Below, piece after piece: positions 1 to 10,529 of a DNA stretch of 64,000 nucleotides. Source of the stretch: Ligilactobacillus ubinensis (GTDB lineage Bacteria > Bacillota > Bacilli > Lactobacillales > Lactobacillaceae). The position numbers were made by a program, and so were the translations under genes. Location: the NCBI RefSeq assembly GCF_024160875.1, contig NZ_JAIULA010000005.1, positions 1 through 64,000 of the forward strand. The letters are read 5' to 3'. Position 1 is the first letter of the stretch; every line of letters starts with the position of its first letter. A model generated the notes under the pieces. That model was not told the DNA's origin, made no database searches, and saw nothing but the letters and a program-made list of their open reading frames with translations.

Positions 1-594
1 TGTGGAGTCGACTTTATTCCACAGTGCACCTTCATCTTAGATCGTTTTCACTTACGTAAATATTGTAAAAAAGCTTCCGTAGGAATTGCCGGTCTGGATC
101 GGACTTTATATCATTGGGCTTTAGCTGGAAAAACCAACTTTATCCAGGATTACTTTAAGGTCCGTTTTAGTGACCCAATAGTAACTGTTAGCCAATGCCA
201 AAGCTTGAAACAGGCCGCTAAATATTTGACCAACAATGCCGTAGCAATCCGCGAAAACCGCTTAGAGGACTATCATGGCTGTTCAGCTGAAGGTCATATC
301 AGCCACTATCTGTCACGGCGTTTGAGTTCGCGTCCGCAAGGTTGGAGTTTGGTTGGTGCGCAAAGTGTCGCACGGACACTAATCTTCCAACTAAATGGTG
401 GCAATATCACCAATTTCTTACAGATGGAACAGCAAAAAACGTGCAAGCAGGAAAAAATTATCCGATTCGATCGACGGCTGAATGTCAGAAAAAACATTAA
501 AAATAAGTATTATGAACAAGCACAAGTTGCATTCAGTGGTCACCTGCGGGGACAGCGGAGTTTGTGGCAACATAGCCTACAGGTTGGTTGGTAG
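1..594 (+). mobile_element. ISLre2-family (UPF0236) transposase, 3' part
   Basis: The reading frame is open from base 1 to the TAG at 592-594, so the gene begins outside the window and only about 197 C-terminal residues are visible. The sequence LDRFHLRKY followed by CSAEGHISH and SRRLSSRPQGW is the typical C-terminal pattern of the UPF0236/ISLre2 transposases, which move the element by DNA cleavage and joining. The C-terminal end reaches a natural stop, with no internal frameshift in the visible part. Its codon use includes many GC-rich codons compared with the flanking genes, which fits a transferred element. Whether the whole element is intact cannot be judged here. Confidence 0.85.
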
Positions 595-840
595 TTCAAA
601 GATGTCAATTTTAAGCTTAGTAGGCGGCTAATGTGCTTGTCAACTAATTCCTTGTTTTCATTGGGATCATGTCAAGAGAAGGAGCGTCAGCGGCTCTTGA
701 CGTGATTTCAATGAAAATATAAAATAATTCAAGCATAGAAGCTGAATAAAAATAAAGATCGCAATTACAAAAAGCAGCGAAACAGGCTCTCTAAAAATTT
801 ACCCACACAAAGTTGACACTATCGTATTTTCTTTCATCCT
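595..840. mobile_element. distal end of the ISLre2-like element
   Basis: This stretch between the transposase stop and pepD contains no convincing gene. It carries a long imperfect palindrome (655-717) and ends near 800-825 with a segment containing TTGACACTATC that may be part of the terminal inverted repeat. The other end of the element lies outside the window, so neither the inverted repeat nor a target duplication can be confirmed. Confidence 0.4.
655..717. repeat. long imperfect palindrome after the transposase
   Basis: Arms 655-678 and 694-717 are 24 bases each and complementary except for about three positions, around a 15-base loop. There is no T tract, so it is not a classic terminator. 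It may be a structural part of the insertion element or may block read-through transcription. Confidence 0.6.
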
Positions 841-901
841 ACTAATGTTACTTAAAAATGTGCTAAAATTAAGTGGATTAACTTTAATTAGGAGGATCTA
901 T

Positions 902-2341
902 ATGAACATAGTAAAACAACGACTCTCAGCTTGTACAAGCATTCTTGTAGGAAAAAAAGCTACTCTTGATGGTTCAACTTTTATTGGCCGCAATGAAGAC
1001 TTTAAAAGTGCCTGGCCTAAACATATGTGTGTTCATTCTCATAAGGAATTTAAAGCAACACAAAGTTTTGTTTCTAAAAGTAATGGGTTTAAAATTAGTT
1101 TACCTTCAATTCGTTATAAATATACTGCAACTCCTGAATGGACAGATGAATTTGGTTTATTAGAAGAAAATGGTATTAATGAATATGGAGTAGCAATGAG
1201 CGCAACAGAAAGTGCCTATGCTAATTCTAACGTATTAAGTTATGATCCTTTAGTTAAAGATGGTATAAGTGAGGAGGCCATGTTAACTGTCGTTTTACCT
1301 TATGTATCTACTGCAAAAGCCGGTGTAAAACGTCTTGGTGAGATTGTAACTAAGCATGGCGCAAGCGAAGCAAATGGAATTTTATTTGCCGATAACAATG
1401 AAGTCTGGTATATGGAAATAGGTAGTGGTCATCATTGGGTTGCCCAAAGAATACCAGATGATTGCTATGCGGTCGTTGCTAATCAATTATCTATTCAAAA
1501 AATTGATTTTAATGATTCTGCGAATTTTCTAGCGTCACCTAATATTCAACAATTTGTTCAGAAAAATCATTTAAATCCTGCCTTAGAAAGTAATTTTATC
1601 TTTCGAGATATTTTTGGAACGCATACTCTTTTTGATGAAATATATAATACTCCGCGAGTCTGGTATGGGCAAAAATTTTTAACTCCTTCCAAAGAACAAG
1701 TACCTATGGACGAAAACTTAGCCTTTACTTTAAAACCAGATCGCAAATTAGGAATAGATGATTTAACCTACGTTCTCAGCTCGCATTTTCAAAAAACGCC
1801 TTATGATCCCATTGGACAAGGTGATGCAACGCTAAAACATAAATTTCGGCCGATAAGTTTAGCCAAAACTCAAGAATCACACGTATTGCAACTACGTCCG
1901 AATTTACCGCCCGCATTATCAGGAATTCAGTGGCTCGCCTTAGGTGTACCTGCACAGAGTATCTTTGTTCCTTTCTATGCAGGAGCAAGTGATGTTCATT
2001 CAGCATACAAGTTAGGTAATGAAACCTACTCCCCTGATTCTGCTTACTGGACATATAAACATGTTGGAATTTTAGTAGATGCTCATTATCCGTTATTTGG
2101 TCCTATTCTTAAAGACCTTCAAGATGAACTGACTACTAAATTCAAGCAACATATCCATCTTATTGATCAAAAGGCTATCCAAAATTCTTTTTCAGGCAAA
2201 GAACTTGAAGAATATTTAACAAAAAACTCTATTGAACTGCAAGAACTTGGGTTGACTGAATTTAAAAAATTGGCCGCTCAGCTTATAACAAGCGCAACTG
2301 ATCTTTCACCATTGAACTTCAAAACAGATGCCAATCTTTAA
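902..2341 (+). CDS. pepD: C69-family dipeptidase (PepD type)
   Basis: This is a 479-residue cysteine dipeptidase of the Ntn-hydrolase superfamily, expected to split dipeptides in the cytoplasm during peptide use. The motif SACTSILVGKKATLDGS near the start, followed by GRNED, contains the Cys that becomes the nucleophile. I chose the ATG at 902 rather than an upstream in-frame ATG at 845 because AGGAGG lies at 890-895 and the Cys then sits about ten residues in, as in other PepD proteins. An extended -10 (TG-C-TAAAAT, 861-869) precedes it. The next gene starts 19 bases downstream and is probably cotranscribed. Length and motifs are normal for the family. Confidence 0.9.
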   Translation: MNIVKQRLSACTSILVGKKATLDGSTFIGRNEDFKSAWPKHMCVHSHKEFKATQSFVSKSNGFKISLPSIRYKYTATPEWTDEFGLLEENGINEYGVAMSATESAYANSNVLSYDPLVKDGISEEAMLTVVLPYVSTAKAGVKRLGEIVTKHGASEANGILFADNNEVWYMEIGSGHHWVAQRIPDDCYAVVANQLSIQKIDFNDSANFLASPNIQQFVQKNHLNPALESNFIFRDIFGTHTLFDEIYNTPRVWYGQKFLTPSKEQVPMDENLAFTLKPDRKLGIDDLTYVLSSHFQKTPYDPIGQGDATLKHKFRPISLAKTQESHVLQLRPNLPPALSGIQWLALGVPAQSIFVPFYAGASDVHSAYKLGNETYSPDSAYWTYKHVGILVDAHYPLFGPILKDLQDELTTKFKQHIHLIDQKAIQNSFSGKELEEYLTKNSIELQELGLTEFKKLAAQLITSATDLSPLNFKTDANL

Positions 2342-2360
2342 TAAAGGATGATGAGTACAA

Positions 2361-3245
2361 GTGCAACTAACAAAAACAAATGGCTATCTTTTATTCCAAT
2401 CTGATGCTACACATCTTTACTGTGATCCGACGCATTATGCTAATGAATTAGATGGCAAATTAATCCTAATTACCCATCTTTATCCATCGTTATTTGATGT
2501 TTTAGAATCACTTTCTTCAAATACAACCGTTCTCTTAAGTTTAGACTTACTTTTTTTACTGCAAAAACTGCAACGTTTTTTTGCTTATAAAAAGTTTACT
2601 TTGAGTTTTAAAATTTTACCTTGCTCGTATGCCGTTACACTTGGAAATATACATCTTACTGCTGAAAACAGCGACGACAGTCTTTACGGTTCTATTGTCG
2701 TTTTAATCCAAGATCAACAAACAAAAATAGGTTATGCACCTATTTTTGATCCCCATGGCAAACATAAAAAGCGTATAAAAAAATGGAAAAAAAAATGGAG
2801 TCAAATCCATTTAGATTTGCTAATTGTTGATTCATCTTTGTTAAATCCAGTAGATAATTTACATCACTTTACTGAACTTGATAATCACAAAGAATTTAGT
2901 TCATTCATTAATAAGATACAACCTCATGAATTAGCTTATGTTAGATTTAGTCCTTGGAATCCTGAACTACTATTATCTTTTAATGACATCGCTCTAAAAA
3001 GTAACTATCATATTGTTTGGCCCGACTATTGGAAGAACTTTCTACAATCATTTTCTCCTTATGCTGATTTAAAAAATACAGATTCTATAGTTTCTGGGCA
3101 AAAACTATATTTTTCGGATAAAGTTAAAGTAACAAATTATTATGAATACTACTATGAATTACCTCCGCTTTTATCAACTATTTCCAATCAGGAATGGGCA
3201 GAATTTGCAAAGATTATTAATGCCAAAGCACTAAAACTTTTATAG
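2361..3245 (+). CDS. MBL-fold-like protein lacking the metal-binding motif
   Basis: This 294-residue protein is not clearly assignable. The segment ILITHLYPSLFD near residue 36 lies where a metallo-beta-lactamase fold would carry HxHxDH, and the later stretch DSLYGSIVVLIQ followed by KIGYAPIFDPHGKHKK resembles the region around the second metal-ligand set of the RNase J/exonuclease-like branch. The zinc ligands are mostly absent, so if the fold is right it is probably catalytically dead or strongly diverged. The start is GTG with AAGGATG upstream; the ATG at 2351 is in another frame. It follows pepD closely and shares the terminator at 3281-3346. The fold is an inference from motif spacing. 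Confidence 0.6.
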   Translation: MQLTKTNGYLLFQSDATHLYCDPTHYANELDGKLILITHLYPSLFDVLESLSSNTTVLLSLDLLFLLQKLQRFFAYKKFTLSFKILPCSYAVTLGNIHLTAENSDDSLYGSIVVLIQDQQTKIGYAPIFDPHGKHKKRIKKWKKKWSQIHLDLLIVDSSLLNPVDNLHHFTELDNHKEFSSFINKIQPHELAYVRFSPWNPELLLSFNDIALKSNYHIVWPDYWKNFLQSFSPYADLKNTDSIVSGQKLYFSDKVKVTNYYEYYYELPPLLSTISNQEWAEFAKIINAKALKLL

Positions 3246-3280
3246 TATATTGACATAAACTTATGAATTCTAGTTATAAA

Positions 3281-3346
3281 CAAATAGGAACTGTATCATA
3301 TTGAGATAAAAGAATCACAATATAATACAGTTCCTATTTGTTTTTT
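3281..3346 (+). terminator. terminator after the pepD operon
   Basis: Bases 3281-3296 and 3325-3340 form a perfect 16-bp stem followed by a run of T. The loop of 28 bases can itself pair partly. It ends the pepD and MBL-like transcript. Confidence 0.85.
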
Positions 3347-3351
3347 CTTTA

Positions 3352-3420
3352 AATACTATTTTTGTGTAAAAATATACACAAAAGATAGCTAGTTGCGCTA
3401 ATTTGGGATTACCGCTATTA
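3352..3420. repeat. terminator-linked intergenic repeat, copy A
   Basis: The core at about 3360-3400 (tttgtgtaaaaatatacac, then gatagctagttgcgcta) resembles the segment at 43130-43175 and related ones elsewhere in the window. It follows directly on a terminator. The rest of the gap up to 3570 holds no gene that I can support. Confidence 0.5.
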
Positions 3421-3570
3421 TTACTGATCCTTTTTAATCACTCTATTTTTTATAATAATTAAAAAAACTATTTCAGATAACAGACCCAACTAATTGGCAA
3501 TATTATCTAAAATAACTTTAAAGTTACCGACTATTCTTACTCATAATTAGCCTTTTGCAATATCATCTAA

Positions 3571-5406
3571 TTACTTCTTATTGTACTCTTCATCTGTTTT
3601 TAAAACAGCCATAAATGCATCTTGCGGAACATCTACTGTTCCAACCGATTTCATGCGCTTTTTCCCGCGTTTTTGTTTATCAAGCAGTTTGGCACGTCGA
3701 TCAGGATCACCCGTATGAATCTTGGCCGTTACATCTTTACGATAAGCCTTAATATTAGTTCGTGCAATAATCTTTGCACCTATTGCTGCTTGAATTGGAA
3801 TTTCAAAGTTCTGCCGCGGAATTACATTCTTTAAACGAACAACGATTGTTCGTGCTCGTTCTTGCGCAAAATCACGATGCGCTATAAAGCTTAGTGCATC
3901 AACCTTGCTACTATTTAGTAAAATATCAATTTTAACTAAATCACTAGGCCTATTCTCAATTATTTCATAGTCCAGTGATGCGTATCCCTTGGTGCTTGAC
4001 TTTAATCGATCAAAAAAATCAAAAATGATTTCAGATAGTGGTATATCATAGATAACATTAACCCGATAATCATCTAAATAATCCATCGTAACAAAAATTC
4101 CTCGTTTTCGCTGACACAACTCCATAACCGGCCCCACATAATCATTAGGTACCATAACAGTTGCTTTAACAAATGGTTCATTAATTTCTTTAATACCAGA
4201 TGCTTCTGGCATTTCTGATGGATTATCAACCACTCTATGCGCACCATCTGTAAGCTCAACATCATACGTAACAGAAGGTGCTGTTGTAATTAAATCCATA
4301 TTAAATTCGCGCTCAAGTCTTTCTTGAACTACATCCATATGCAACATTCCTAGAAAACCAGCTCTAAAACCAAAACCTAACGCCTGCGATGTTTCTGGTT
4401 CAAATTCTAACGCAGCATCATTTAACTGTAATTTTTCTAATGCTTCACGCAAATCATTATATTTTGCATTATCTGTTGGATAAAGCCCTGAATAAACCAT
4501 TGGATGCATTTCACGGTAACCTTCTAATGGTTTAGCAGTTGGATTTGTGGCGCTCGTAACAGTGTCACCAACTCTTGTATCTTGAATATCTTTAATAGAT
4601 GCTGTTAAATATCCAACATCACCTGCCATTAAAAAATCACGTTTTAATGGCTTAGGCGAATTGACTCCAACCTCAACAACTTCATATTCAGTGTTGCTGT
4701 TCATTAGTCTGATTCTGTCACCGGTTTTAACAGTTCCTTCTACAACCCGAATACTTAGTACAACACCACGGTAATCATCATAAACAGAATCAAAAATTAA
4801 GGCTTTTAAAGGTGCATTTAAATCTCCTGTAGGTGCTGGAATATTATACACAATTTGTTCTAGCATTTCCTCAATTCCAAGTCCCACCTTAGCACTTGCT
4901 AAGACAGCTTCTGAAGCATCAATACCAATCATATCTTCAATTTCTTGACGAACTACCTCTGGTTGTGCTGAGGGTAAATCTATTTTATTTATAACAGGTA
5001 CTATTTCTAAATTATCATCAATTGCCAGATAAACATTTGCTAATGTCTGCGCCTCTACACCTTGTGCTGCATCTACTACTAACACTGCACCTTCGCAAGC
5101 AGCTAATGAACGTGAAACCTCATAAGAAAAATCAACATGCCCCGGTGTATCAATTAAATGAAAAATATAGGTTTCACCATCTTTAGCATGATAATGCAAT
5201 TCAACAGCATTTAATTTAATTGTAATTCCTCGTTCACGTTCCAGATCCATGGAATCTAGTAATTGATCTTGCATCTCACGTTTTGAAACCGTATCTGTCA
5301 TTTCTAAGATTCTATCTGCCAATGTAGATTTGCCGTGATCAATATGCGCCACTATTGAAAAATTACGAATATGCTTCTGACGCTCCTTCATCTGTTTTAA
5401 ATCCAT
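3571..5406 (-). CDS. lepA: translation elongation factor 4 (LepA/EF4)
   Basis: LepA is a ribosome-dependent GTPase that remodels stalled or mistranslocated ribosomes. The 611-residue length is usual. The G domain shows AHIDHGKST at residues 20-28, then DTPGHVDF and [11 protein letters not shown]-like domains follow, and the C-terminal LepA tail ends in a Lys-rich stretch with [16 protein letters not shown]. The ATG at 5406 has AGGAAGG upstream at a normal distance. It follows dnaJ on the same strand, with a 182-base gap that contains a hairpin, so it may be partly independent of the heat-shock operon. Confidence 0.97.
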   Translation of the reverse strand: MDLKQMKERQKHIRNFSIVAHIDHGKSTLADRILEMTDTVSKREMQDQLLDSMDLERERGITIKLNAVELHYHAKDGETYIFHLIDTPGHVDFSYEVSRSLAACEGAVLVVDAAQGVEAQTLANVYLAIDDNLEIVPVINKIDLPSAQPEVVRQEIEDMIGIDASEAVLASAKVGLGIEEMLEQIVYNIPAPTGDLNAPLKALIFDSVYDDYRGVVLSIRVVEGTVKTGDRIRLMNSNTEYEVVEVGVNSPKPLKRDFLMAGDVGYLTASIKDIQDTRVGDTVTSATNPTAKPLEGYREMHPMVYSGLYPTDNAKYNDLREALEKLQLNDAALEFEPETSQALGFGFRAGFLGMLHMDVVQERLEREFNMDLITTAPSVTYDVELTDGAHRVVDNPSEMPEASGIKEINEPFVKATVMVPNDYVGPVMELCQRKRGIFVTMDYLDDYRVNVIYDIPLSEIIFDFFDRLKSSTKGYASLDYEIIENRPSDLVKIDILLNSSKVDALSFIAHRDFAQERARTIVVRLKNVIPRQNFEIPIQAAIGAKIIARTNIKAYRKDVTAKIHTGDPDRRAKLLDKQKRGKKRMKSVGTVDVPQDAFMAVLKTDEEYNKK

Positions 5407-5530
5407 GAAGATTCCTTCCTACTTTCTATATTGTTCAAAAAATATTAGTTGTCTACTCTCTAATTAGAGTAACTATGTTCAAAAATTTTAACTTAGTATT
5501 TTAAAAGTAAATCTATCCAAGATAATGCTA

Positions 5531-5576
5531 AACTGAACCTCCAAAATTGTCAATTTTCTCCTTTGGAAGTTCAGTC
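5531..5576 (-). terminator. hairpin after dnaJ
   Basis: Bases 5531-5542 and 5563-5575 pair (aactgaacctcc with ggaagttcagt, one mismatch). Read on the reverse strand the stem is followed only by a weak T stretch, so it may be a partial terminator or a processing signal between dnaJ and lepA. Confidence 0.45.
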
Positions 5577-5588
5577 TATATGCATACT

Positions 5589-6728
5589 TTATTTCTTTTT
5601 ACGTTGCTTTTTACGCCATTTTTCAAATATGCTATTGTCCCCTGTTGGATCTTCACCAGAGACTTCAGCAAATTTGTGTAGTATGTCTTTTTGTTCTTTA
5701 GTCATATTTTTAGGTGTAACAATTTCTACGGTTACTTTTTCATCACCGTTGCCACCACCACGCAAACGAGGAGCACCTTTTTCACGTAATCGGAATGTTG
5801 TTCCTGTTTGTGTTCCTGCAGGTACCTTCATTTCTACATCACCATGAACAGTTGGTACTTTTATATTATCACCTAGTGCAGCTTGAACAAAACTTATTGG
5901 CATAGTGAAGTAAATTTCCGCTCCATCTCTTTCAAAGCGATCACTTTTCGCAACTCTGAAAATAATGAATAAATCGCCATATGGTCCACTGTTTTTACCA
6001 GCTTCACCTTGTCCTTGTAAACGCATTTGATTTCCATCTTCAACTCCGGCAGGAATCGTTACTTGAATTTCATGATTTTCACTTATATGACCACTACCAT
6101 GACAAACAGTACATTTTTCTTTAATTTCTTTTCCGGTTCCATGACAAACATCACATTCTTGTTGTGTCATCATACGTCCAAGCGGTGTCTGCCGTTGGAC
6201 TTGAATAAAGCCACGACCACCACATTTATGGCAAGTAACAGGTGCTGTGCCTTCTTTAGCTCCCGTTCCATGGCACTTTTTACATTGTGCTTCTCGTGTA
6301 TACTGAATACTTGTTTTCTTACCAAATATAGCTTCTTCAAATGTTAAATTCATTTCATATTGTAAATCACGACCTTGTCGTGGAGCTGTTCTTGAATGAT
6401 CGGTAGTACCACCACCGCCAAAGAAAGAGTTAAAAATATCTTCAAAACCACCGCCACCGCCAAAGTCAAACCCACCATTACTAAAGCCGCCACCAAAACC
6501 TTGTTGATTACCACCAAATCCATATTGGTCATACTGTGCCTTTTTTTGAGGATTGCTCAATGTTTCATAAGCTTCACTTATTTCTTTAAACTTTTCTTCT
6601 GCACCTGGATCTTTATTTAAATCAGGATGATATTTCTTAGAAAGTTTCCGATATGCTTTTTTTATTTCATCTGCAGAAGCATCTTCAGAAACACCCAAAA
6701 CATCATATGGATCTCTTTGTTCAGCCAT
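5589..6728 (-). CDS. dnaJ: chaperone protein DnaJ
   Basis: DnaJ (Hsp40) delivers unfolded clients to DnaK and stimulates its ATPase. The 379-residue protein has the J domain with HPD at about residues 34-36, a Gly/Phe-rich linker (about 70-115), and all four zinc-binding repeats ([32 protein letters not shown]), followed by the C-terminal client-binding domains. It is the last gene of hrcA-grpE-dnaK-dnaJ, 164 bases after dnaK and beyond a hairpin terminator, so its expression probably depends on read-through or on a local promoter. Confidence 0.98.
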   Translation of the reverse strand: MAEQRDPYDVLGVSEDASADEIKKAYRKLSKKYHPDLNKDPGAEEKFKEISEAYETLSNPQKKAQYDQYGFGGNQQGFGGGFSNGGFDFGGGGGFEDIFNSFFGGGGTTDHSRTAPRQGRDLQYEMNLTFEEAIFGKKTSIQYTREAQCKKCHGTGAKEGTAPVTCHKCGGRGFIQVQRQTPLGRMMTQQECDVCHGTGKEIKEKCTVCHGSGHISENHEIQVTIPAGVEDGNQMRLQGQGEAGKNSGPYGDLFIIFRVAKSDRFERDGAEIYFTMPISFVQAALGDNIKVPTVHGDVEMKVPAGTQTGTTFRLREKGAPRLRGGGNGDEKVTVEIVTPKNMTKEQKDILHKFAEVSGEDPTGDNSIFEKWRKKQRKKK

Positions 6729-6828
6729 CTTTTTCCTCCAAGAATTCTCTTAATAATTATACTAATTAGCGTACCATACTTAGACAGGAATAAAAAGACC
6801 TTCTTATCTGCCTAAAATTTTTTGCAAA

Positions 6829-6873
6829 GAAAGGACCGGGACGAAACACTTCTGGTTTTGCCACCGGTCCCCC
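6829..6873 (-). terminator. hairpin between dnaK and dnaJ
   Basis: The segments ggaccggg (6833-6840) and accggtccc (6863-6871) pair, and on the reverse strand the stem is followed by tttcttt. It probably reduces transcription into dnaJ. Confidence 0.65.
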
Positions 6874-6892
6874 GATTTAATTATATAATTAA

Positions 6893-8737
6893 TTATTTTT
6901 TGTCAGGGTCTACTTCTTTGAAGTCGCCATCGACTGTGTTATCGTCTTTATTCTCTGTTGCATCAGTTGCTTGACCATCAGCTTGTTGTGCTTGTTGCGC
7001 TTCTTGGGCTTGTTGGTACAATTTAACAGATACATCTTGAACAATTTTTGTTAATTCATCTTTCTTAACTTTCATGTCCTCAATATTGTTATCTTCTTGA
7101 GCCTTCTTAAGTGCTTCTTTTGCATCCTTGACTTTAGTAACTTCTTCTTCAGAAACTTTACCATCAAGTTCTTTTAATGTCTTATCAGTTTGGAAAATTA
7201 ATTGATCTACCTCATTACGCAAATCAACTTCTTCTTTACGCTTCTTATCTGTCTCTTCGTTTTCTTTAGCTTCTTTAACCATCCGGTCAATTTCATCATC
7301 GGATAAGCCAGATGAACTCTTAATGGTAATCTTCTGTTCTTTATTAGTACCCAAGTCTTTTGCAGAAACATTAACAATACCATTCTTATCGATATCAAAT
7401 TTAACTTCAATCTGTGGGATTCCACGAGGTGCAGCAGGAATATCTGTTAACTGGAAACGACCTAAAGTCTTATTGTCAGCAGCCATTGGACGTTCACCTT
7501 GTAAAACATGAATATCAACAGCAGGTTGATTATCAGCTGCGGTAGAAAATACTTGTGATTTTGAAGTAGGAATTGTCGTATTACGGTCAATTAACTTAGT
7601 GAAAACCCCGCCCATTGTCTCAATACCAAGTGATAATGGTGTAACATCAAGTAAAACAACGTCTTTAACGTCACCTGTAATAACACCACCCTGGATAGCA
7701 GCACCTAAAGCAACTGCTTCATCTGGGTTAACAGATTGGTTAGGTTTGTGATTTGTTTCTGCTTCAACAGCTTCTTGAACAGCAGGAATTCTAGTTGAAC
7801 CACCAACTAAAATAACTTCATCAATATCTGTGTTACTTAATCCTGCATCTCTTAGTGCATTACGTACAGGAATCTTTGTGCGTTCAACTAAACTTTCTGT
7901 TAATTGATTAAATTGTGCCCGTGTCAAAGTTGTTTCTAAGTGTAATGGGCCATTTGCGCCAGCTGTTATAAATGGTAATGAAATTTGTGCTTGTGTAGCA
8001 GAAGAAACATCTTTCTTAGCTTTTTCAGCAGCATCCTTTAGTCGTTGCATTGCCATCTTATCAGCAGACAAATCAATTCCATTTTCTGCTTTGAAGTTTG
8101 ATACTAACCAATCCATAATAGCTTTATCAAAATCATCACCACCAAGATGTGTATCACCATTTGTTGAAAGAACTTCAAATACTCCATCACCTAATTCAAG
8201 GATAGAAACATCAAACGTACCACCACCAAGGTCAAAAACCAAGATTTTTTCATCTTTGTCTGTCTTATCTAGACCATAAGCTAATGCAGCAGCTGTAGGT
8301 TCATTCACAATTCTTTCCACTTTCAACCCAGCAATTTTACCGGCATCTTTTGTAGCTTGACGTTGTGAATCATTAAAATATGCAGGTACTGTAATAACTG
8401 CTTGAGTTACGTCTTCGCCTAAGTAACTTTCTGCATAGTCTTTAATATATTGTAAAATCATAGCTGAAATTTCTTGCGGTGTGTATGCTTTTCCAGCAAT
8501 TTCAACTTTATAATTTGGTTCACCCATATGACGTTTAATAGATGAAATAGTATCTGGATTTGTAATTGCTTGACGTTTAGCAACTTCACCAACTTGTGTT
8601 TCTCCATCTTTAAACGAAACAACTGATGGTGTTGTACGATTTCCTTCTGGATTTGCAATAATTTTCGATTCTTTACCTTCTAGAACAGCAACTGCTGAGT
8701 TAGTTGTTCCAAGGTCAATACCAATAATCTTAGCCAT
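6893..8737 (-). CDS. dnaK: chaperone protein DnaK (Hsp70)
   Basis: DnaK is the ATP-driven Hsp70 chaperone that binds exposed hydrophobic segments of client proteins. The 614-residue product begins with the nucleotide-binding signature [14 protein letters not shown] and contains [13 protein letters not shown] and [13 protein letters not shown], then the substrate domain from about residue 370. The C-terminal end is rich in Gln, Ala and acidic residues and closes with DPDKK, as in other Firmicutes. It follows grpE by 36 bases and is controlled by HrcA through the upstream CIRCE boxes. Confidence 0.98.
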   Translation of the reverse strand: MAKIIGIDLGTTNSAVAVLEGKESKIIANPEGNRTTPSVVSFKDGETQVGEVAKRQAITNPDTISSIKRHMGEPNYKVEIAGKAYTPQEISAMILQYIKDYAESYLGEDVTQAVITVPAYFNDSQRQATKDAGKIAGLKVERIVNEPTAAALAYGLDKTDKDEKILVFDLGGGTFDVSILELGDGVFEVLSTNGDTHLGGDDFDKAIMDWLVSNFKAENGIDLSADKMAMQRLKDAAEKAKKDVSSATQAQISLPFITAGANGPLHLETTLTRAQFNQLTESLVERTKIPVRNALRDAGLSNTDIDEVILVGGSTRIPAVQEAVEAETNHKPNQSVNPDEAVALGAAIQGGVITGDVKDVVLLDVTPLSLGIETMGGVFTKLIDRNTTIPTSKSQVFSTAADNQPAVDIHVLQGERPMAADNKTLGRFQLTDIPAAPRGIPQIEVKFDIDKNGIVNVSAKDLGTNKEQKITIKSSSGLSDDEIDRMVKEAKENEETDKKRKEEVDLRNEVDQLIFQTDKTLKELDGKVSEEEVTKVKDAKEALKKAQEDNNIEDMKVKKDELTKIVQDVSVKLYQQAQEAQQAQQADGQATDATENKDDNTVDGDFKEVDPDKK

Positions 8738-8773
8738 TTAAATTCAACCTCTTTAATTAATATTTTATATTTT

Positions 8774-9376
8774 TTATTGTGCTACAACAACCATTGCCGG
8801 TCGCAGTACACGATCTTTGAACATATAACCATCTTGAAATACTTTGACTATAGTTTCAGCTGTCTGTCCTTCTTCAACAGGTACAGTTTGAACAGCTTGA
8901 TGTAGCGTAGGATCAAATTTTTTCCCTAACGCTGCTATTTTTGTAACTTGATTCTCTTTTAATGCTGTTTCAACATTTTGTGCAACCATCTCAACACCAT
9001 GTTTTAATTGTTGCGATGCTTTATCATCAACTTCAATTTCTAAAGCTCGAGTTAAATTATCAATTGCTGGTAAGATTGCTTTTGCTAAATCTTGTCCAGC
9101 ATATTTAAGAAGCTGTGCCTGTTCTTTTTTAAACCGCGTGTGCATATTAGCCATTTCCGCTTCAGCACGAAGATATTTATCTTCCATAGAATCAAGTTTA
9201 CTTTGTAAATCTTTGACTTTTTCTTGCATTTCTAAATCCAAACTATCTTCTTTGGATAAGTCAGCATCTGTTTGCGCTTCTTGTGTTGATTCTGACTTTT
9301 CTTTTACATCTTCTTTTTCAACCGTAGCTCTATCTTGCTCTTGCTCCGTTTGTTTAATATCTTCTTTTTCAGCCAC
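8774..9376 (-). CDS. grpE: nucleotide exchange factor GrpE
   Basis: GrpE releases ADP from DnaK and so sets the pace of the chaperone cycle. The 200-residue protein has a charged, poorly conserved N-terminal region (about 1-50), a long coiled coil and a C-terminal beta domain with VFQDGYMFKDRVLRPAMVVV. The start is GTG at 9374-9376, with a GGTGGAG ribosome site just upstream; no ATG fits. It lies 17 bases after hrcA and 36 before dnaK, in one operon. Confidence 0.96.
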   Translation of the reverse strand: MAEKEDIKQTEQEQDRATVEKEDVKEKSESTQEAQTDADLSKEDSLDLEMQEKVKDLQSKLDSMEDKYLRAEAEMANMHTRFKKEQAQLLKYAGQDLAKAILPAIDNLTRALEIEVDDKASQQLKHGVEMVAQNVETALKENQVTKIAALGKKFDPTLHQAVQTVPVEEGQTAETIVKVFQDGYMFKDRVLRPAMVVVAQ

Positions 9377-9393
9377 TTCTCCACCCCTTTTCT

Positions 9394-10425
9394 TTAACCT
9401 TCAAAATTATGGTAATAATCAATAAGTCGCGCTGTTAACTCTTTACGAAATGCACCAAGCAAACCGAGCATCTTAGCGTATGGCATATTAGTTGGACCTA
9501 ATATTGCAATCAGCCCTTCTCCATTATGACCATCGTCATAAGTTGCAGAAATCAAACTATAGTTTGCTAACACTTTATCGGTCAGTTCATATCCAAACCT
9601 AACTGAAACATCTTTATTGGCATCAATAAGTTCGTCTATATTGGGTACATGATTAAGTAAAGCAGATAAAGATTTTAATTGTTCTACGTTATTACTTTGA
9701 GCAAAATTCAACAGATTCATTCTGCCTCCAACATATACCTGCTCACGCACAGCTTTGTCCAAAACACTACCAAAAATATCTAGGAATCCATTTGGATGCT
9801 TTAGATATTGTGTTAAAATTGGCAATGCTGTATGCAACTTAGTTATTACTTGATTAAGCGGCAATCCTACTACTTGGTCATTGATGACTCTAATTACTAA
9901 CTCTAACTCATCCCCACTAATTCCCTGTGGAATAGTAAAAATTTGACTTTCTACCGTACCATCACTAGCTACTAAAATAACCATGACTTGCTGGTTTCCA
10001 ATCGGGACCATTCGAAATCCTTCCAAACGTAAATCCGTAGACTCTGGTTTAAGCATTATTGCTGTATAACTAGTCAAATCAGAAAGAATACGTGCAGATA
10101 TCTCTACAATCTCATCAACCTTCAAAAATTCACTGTCAAATGAATGTCGAATACTCCCTAAAGATTGTTTATCCAGTTTTGTAGGTTTAACAATATTGTC
10201 TACGTAGTAACGATAACCTTTTATAGAAGGAATTCGTCCAGAACTTGAGTGTTCCTTAGTAATGTATCCTTGTCGTTCCAAGAATGCCATCTCATTACGA
10301 ATTGTTGCCGAACTTACATGAATAGGTAATTGCTGTTGTAATGCTTTTGAACCAATTGGTTGCCCGATATCCGTATAGTCACGAATGATAGCTTCTAAAA
10401 TCAGCAGTTGTCGTTCTGTCAACAT
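9394..10425 (-). CDS. hrcA: heat-inducible transcription repressor HrcA
   Basis: HrcA represses heat-shock operons by binding CIRCE DNA and is folded to its active form by chaperones, which gives feedback on chaperone load. The 343-residue product has an N-terminal winged helix (MLTERQLLILEAIIRDYTD, then GQPIGSKAL and SATIRNEMAFLE) and the HrcA C-terminal domain. I place the start at the ATG at 10425 because AGAGGTGAT lies just upstream; the in-frame GTG at 10434 is inside that ribosome site. Two CIRCE-type operators flank its promoter, so it represses itself together with grpE, dnaK and dnaJ. Confidence 0.96.
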   Translation of the reverse strand: MLTERQLLILEAIIRDYTDIGQPIGSKALQQQLPIHVSSATIRNEMAFLERQGYITKEHSSSGRIPSIKGYRYYVDNIVKPTKLDKQSLGSIRHSFDSEFLKVDEIVEISARILSDLTSYTAIMLKPESTDLRLEGFRMVPIGNQQVMVILVASDGTVESQIFTIPQGISGDELELVIRVINDQVVGLPLNQVITKLHTALPILTQYLKHPNGFLDIFGSVLDKAVREQVYVGGRMNLLNFAQSNNVEQLKSLSALLNHVPNIDELIDANKDVSVRFGYELTDKVLANYSLISATYDDGHNGEGLIAILGPTNMPYAKMLGLLGAFRKELTARLIDYYHNFEG

Positions 10426-10446
10426 TACAATCACCTCTATTTCTTC

Positions 10447-10473
10447 TTAGCACTCAAATGGGTTAAGTGCTAA
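10447..10473. promoter_or_regulatory. CIRCE operator 1
   Basis: TTAGCACTC, a nine-base spacer and AAGTGCTAA match the CIRCE consensus (TTAGCACTC-N9-GAGTGCTAA) with one change. It lies between the -10 box and the hrcA start. Confidence 0.95.
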
Positions 10474-10484
10474 GAACAATTATT

Positions 10485-10513
10485 AATATACACGAGTTTG
10501 CTACTAAGGTCAA
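10485..10513 (-). promoter_or_regulatory. promoter of the hrcA operon
   Basis: Read on the reverse strand, TTGACC (10508-10513), a 17-base spacer and TATATT (10485-10490) form a good sigma-A promoter. It is bracketed by two CIRCE elements, so HrcA can block it from both sides. Confidence 0.85.
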
Positions 10514-10529
10514 GGCTTTTAACTTATTT

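Noticed and set aside
813-846. Promoter from the insertion element reading into pepD (TTGACA at 813-818)
   Set aside because: No acceptable -10 lies at 16-18 bases, and an extended -10 closer to pepD explains its expression.
5563-6815. Several open frames antisense to dnaJ
   Set aside because: They are low-complexity shadows of the Gly-rich and Cys-rich dnaJ coding sequence.
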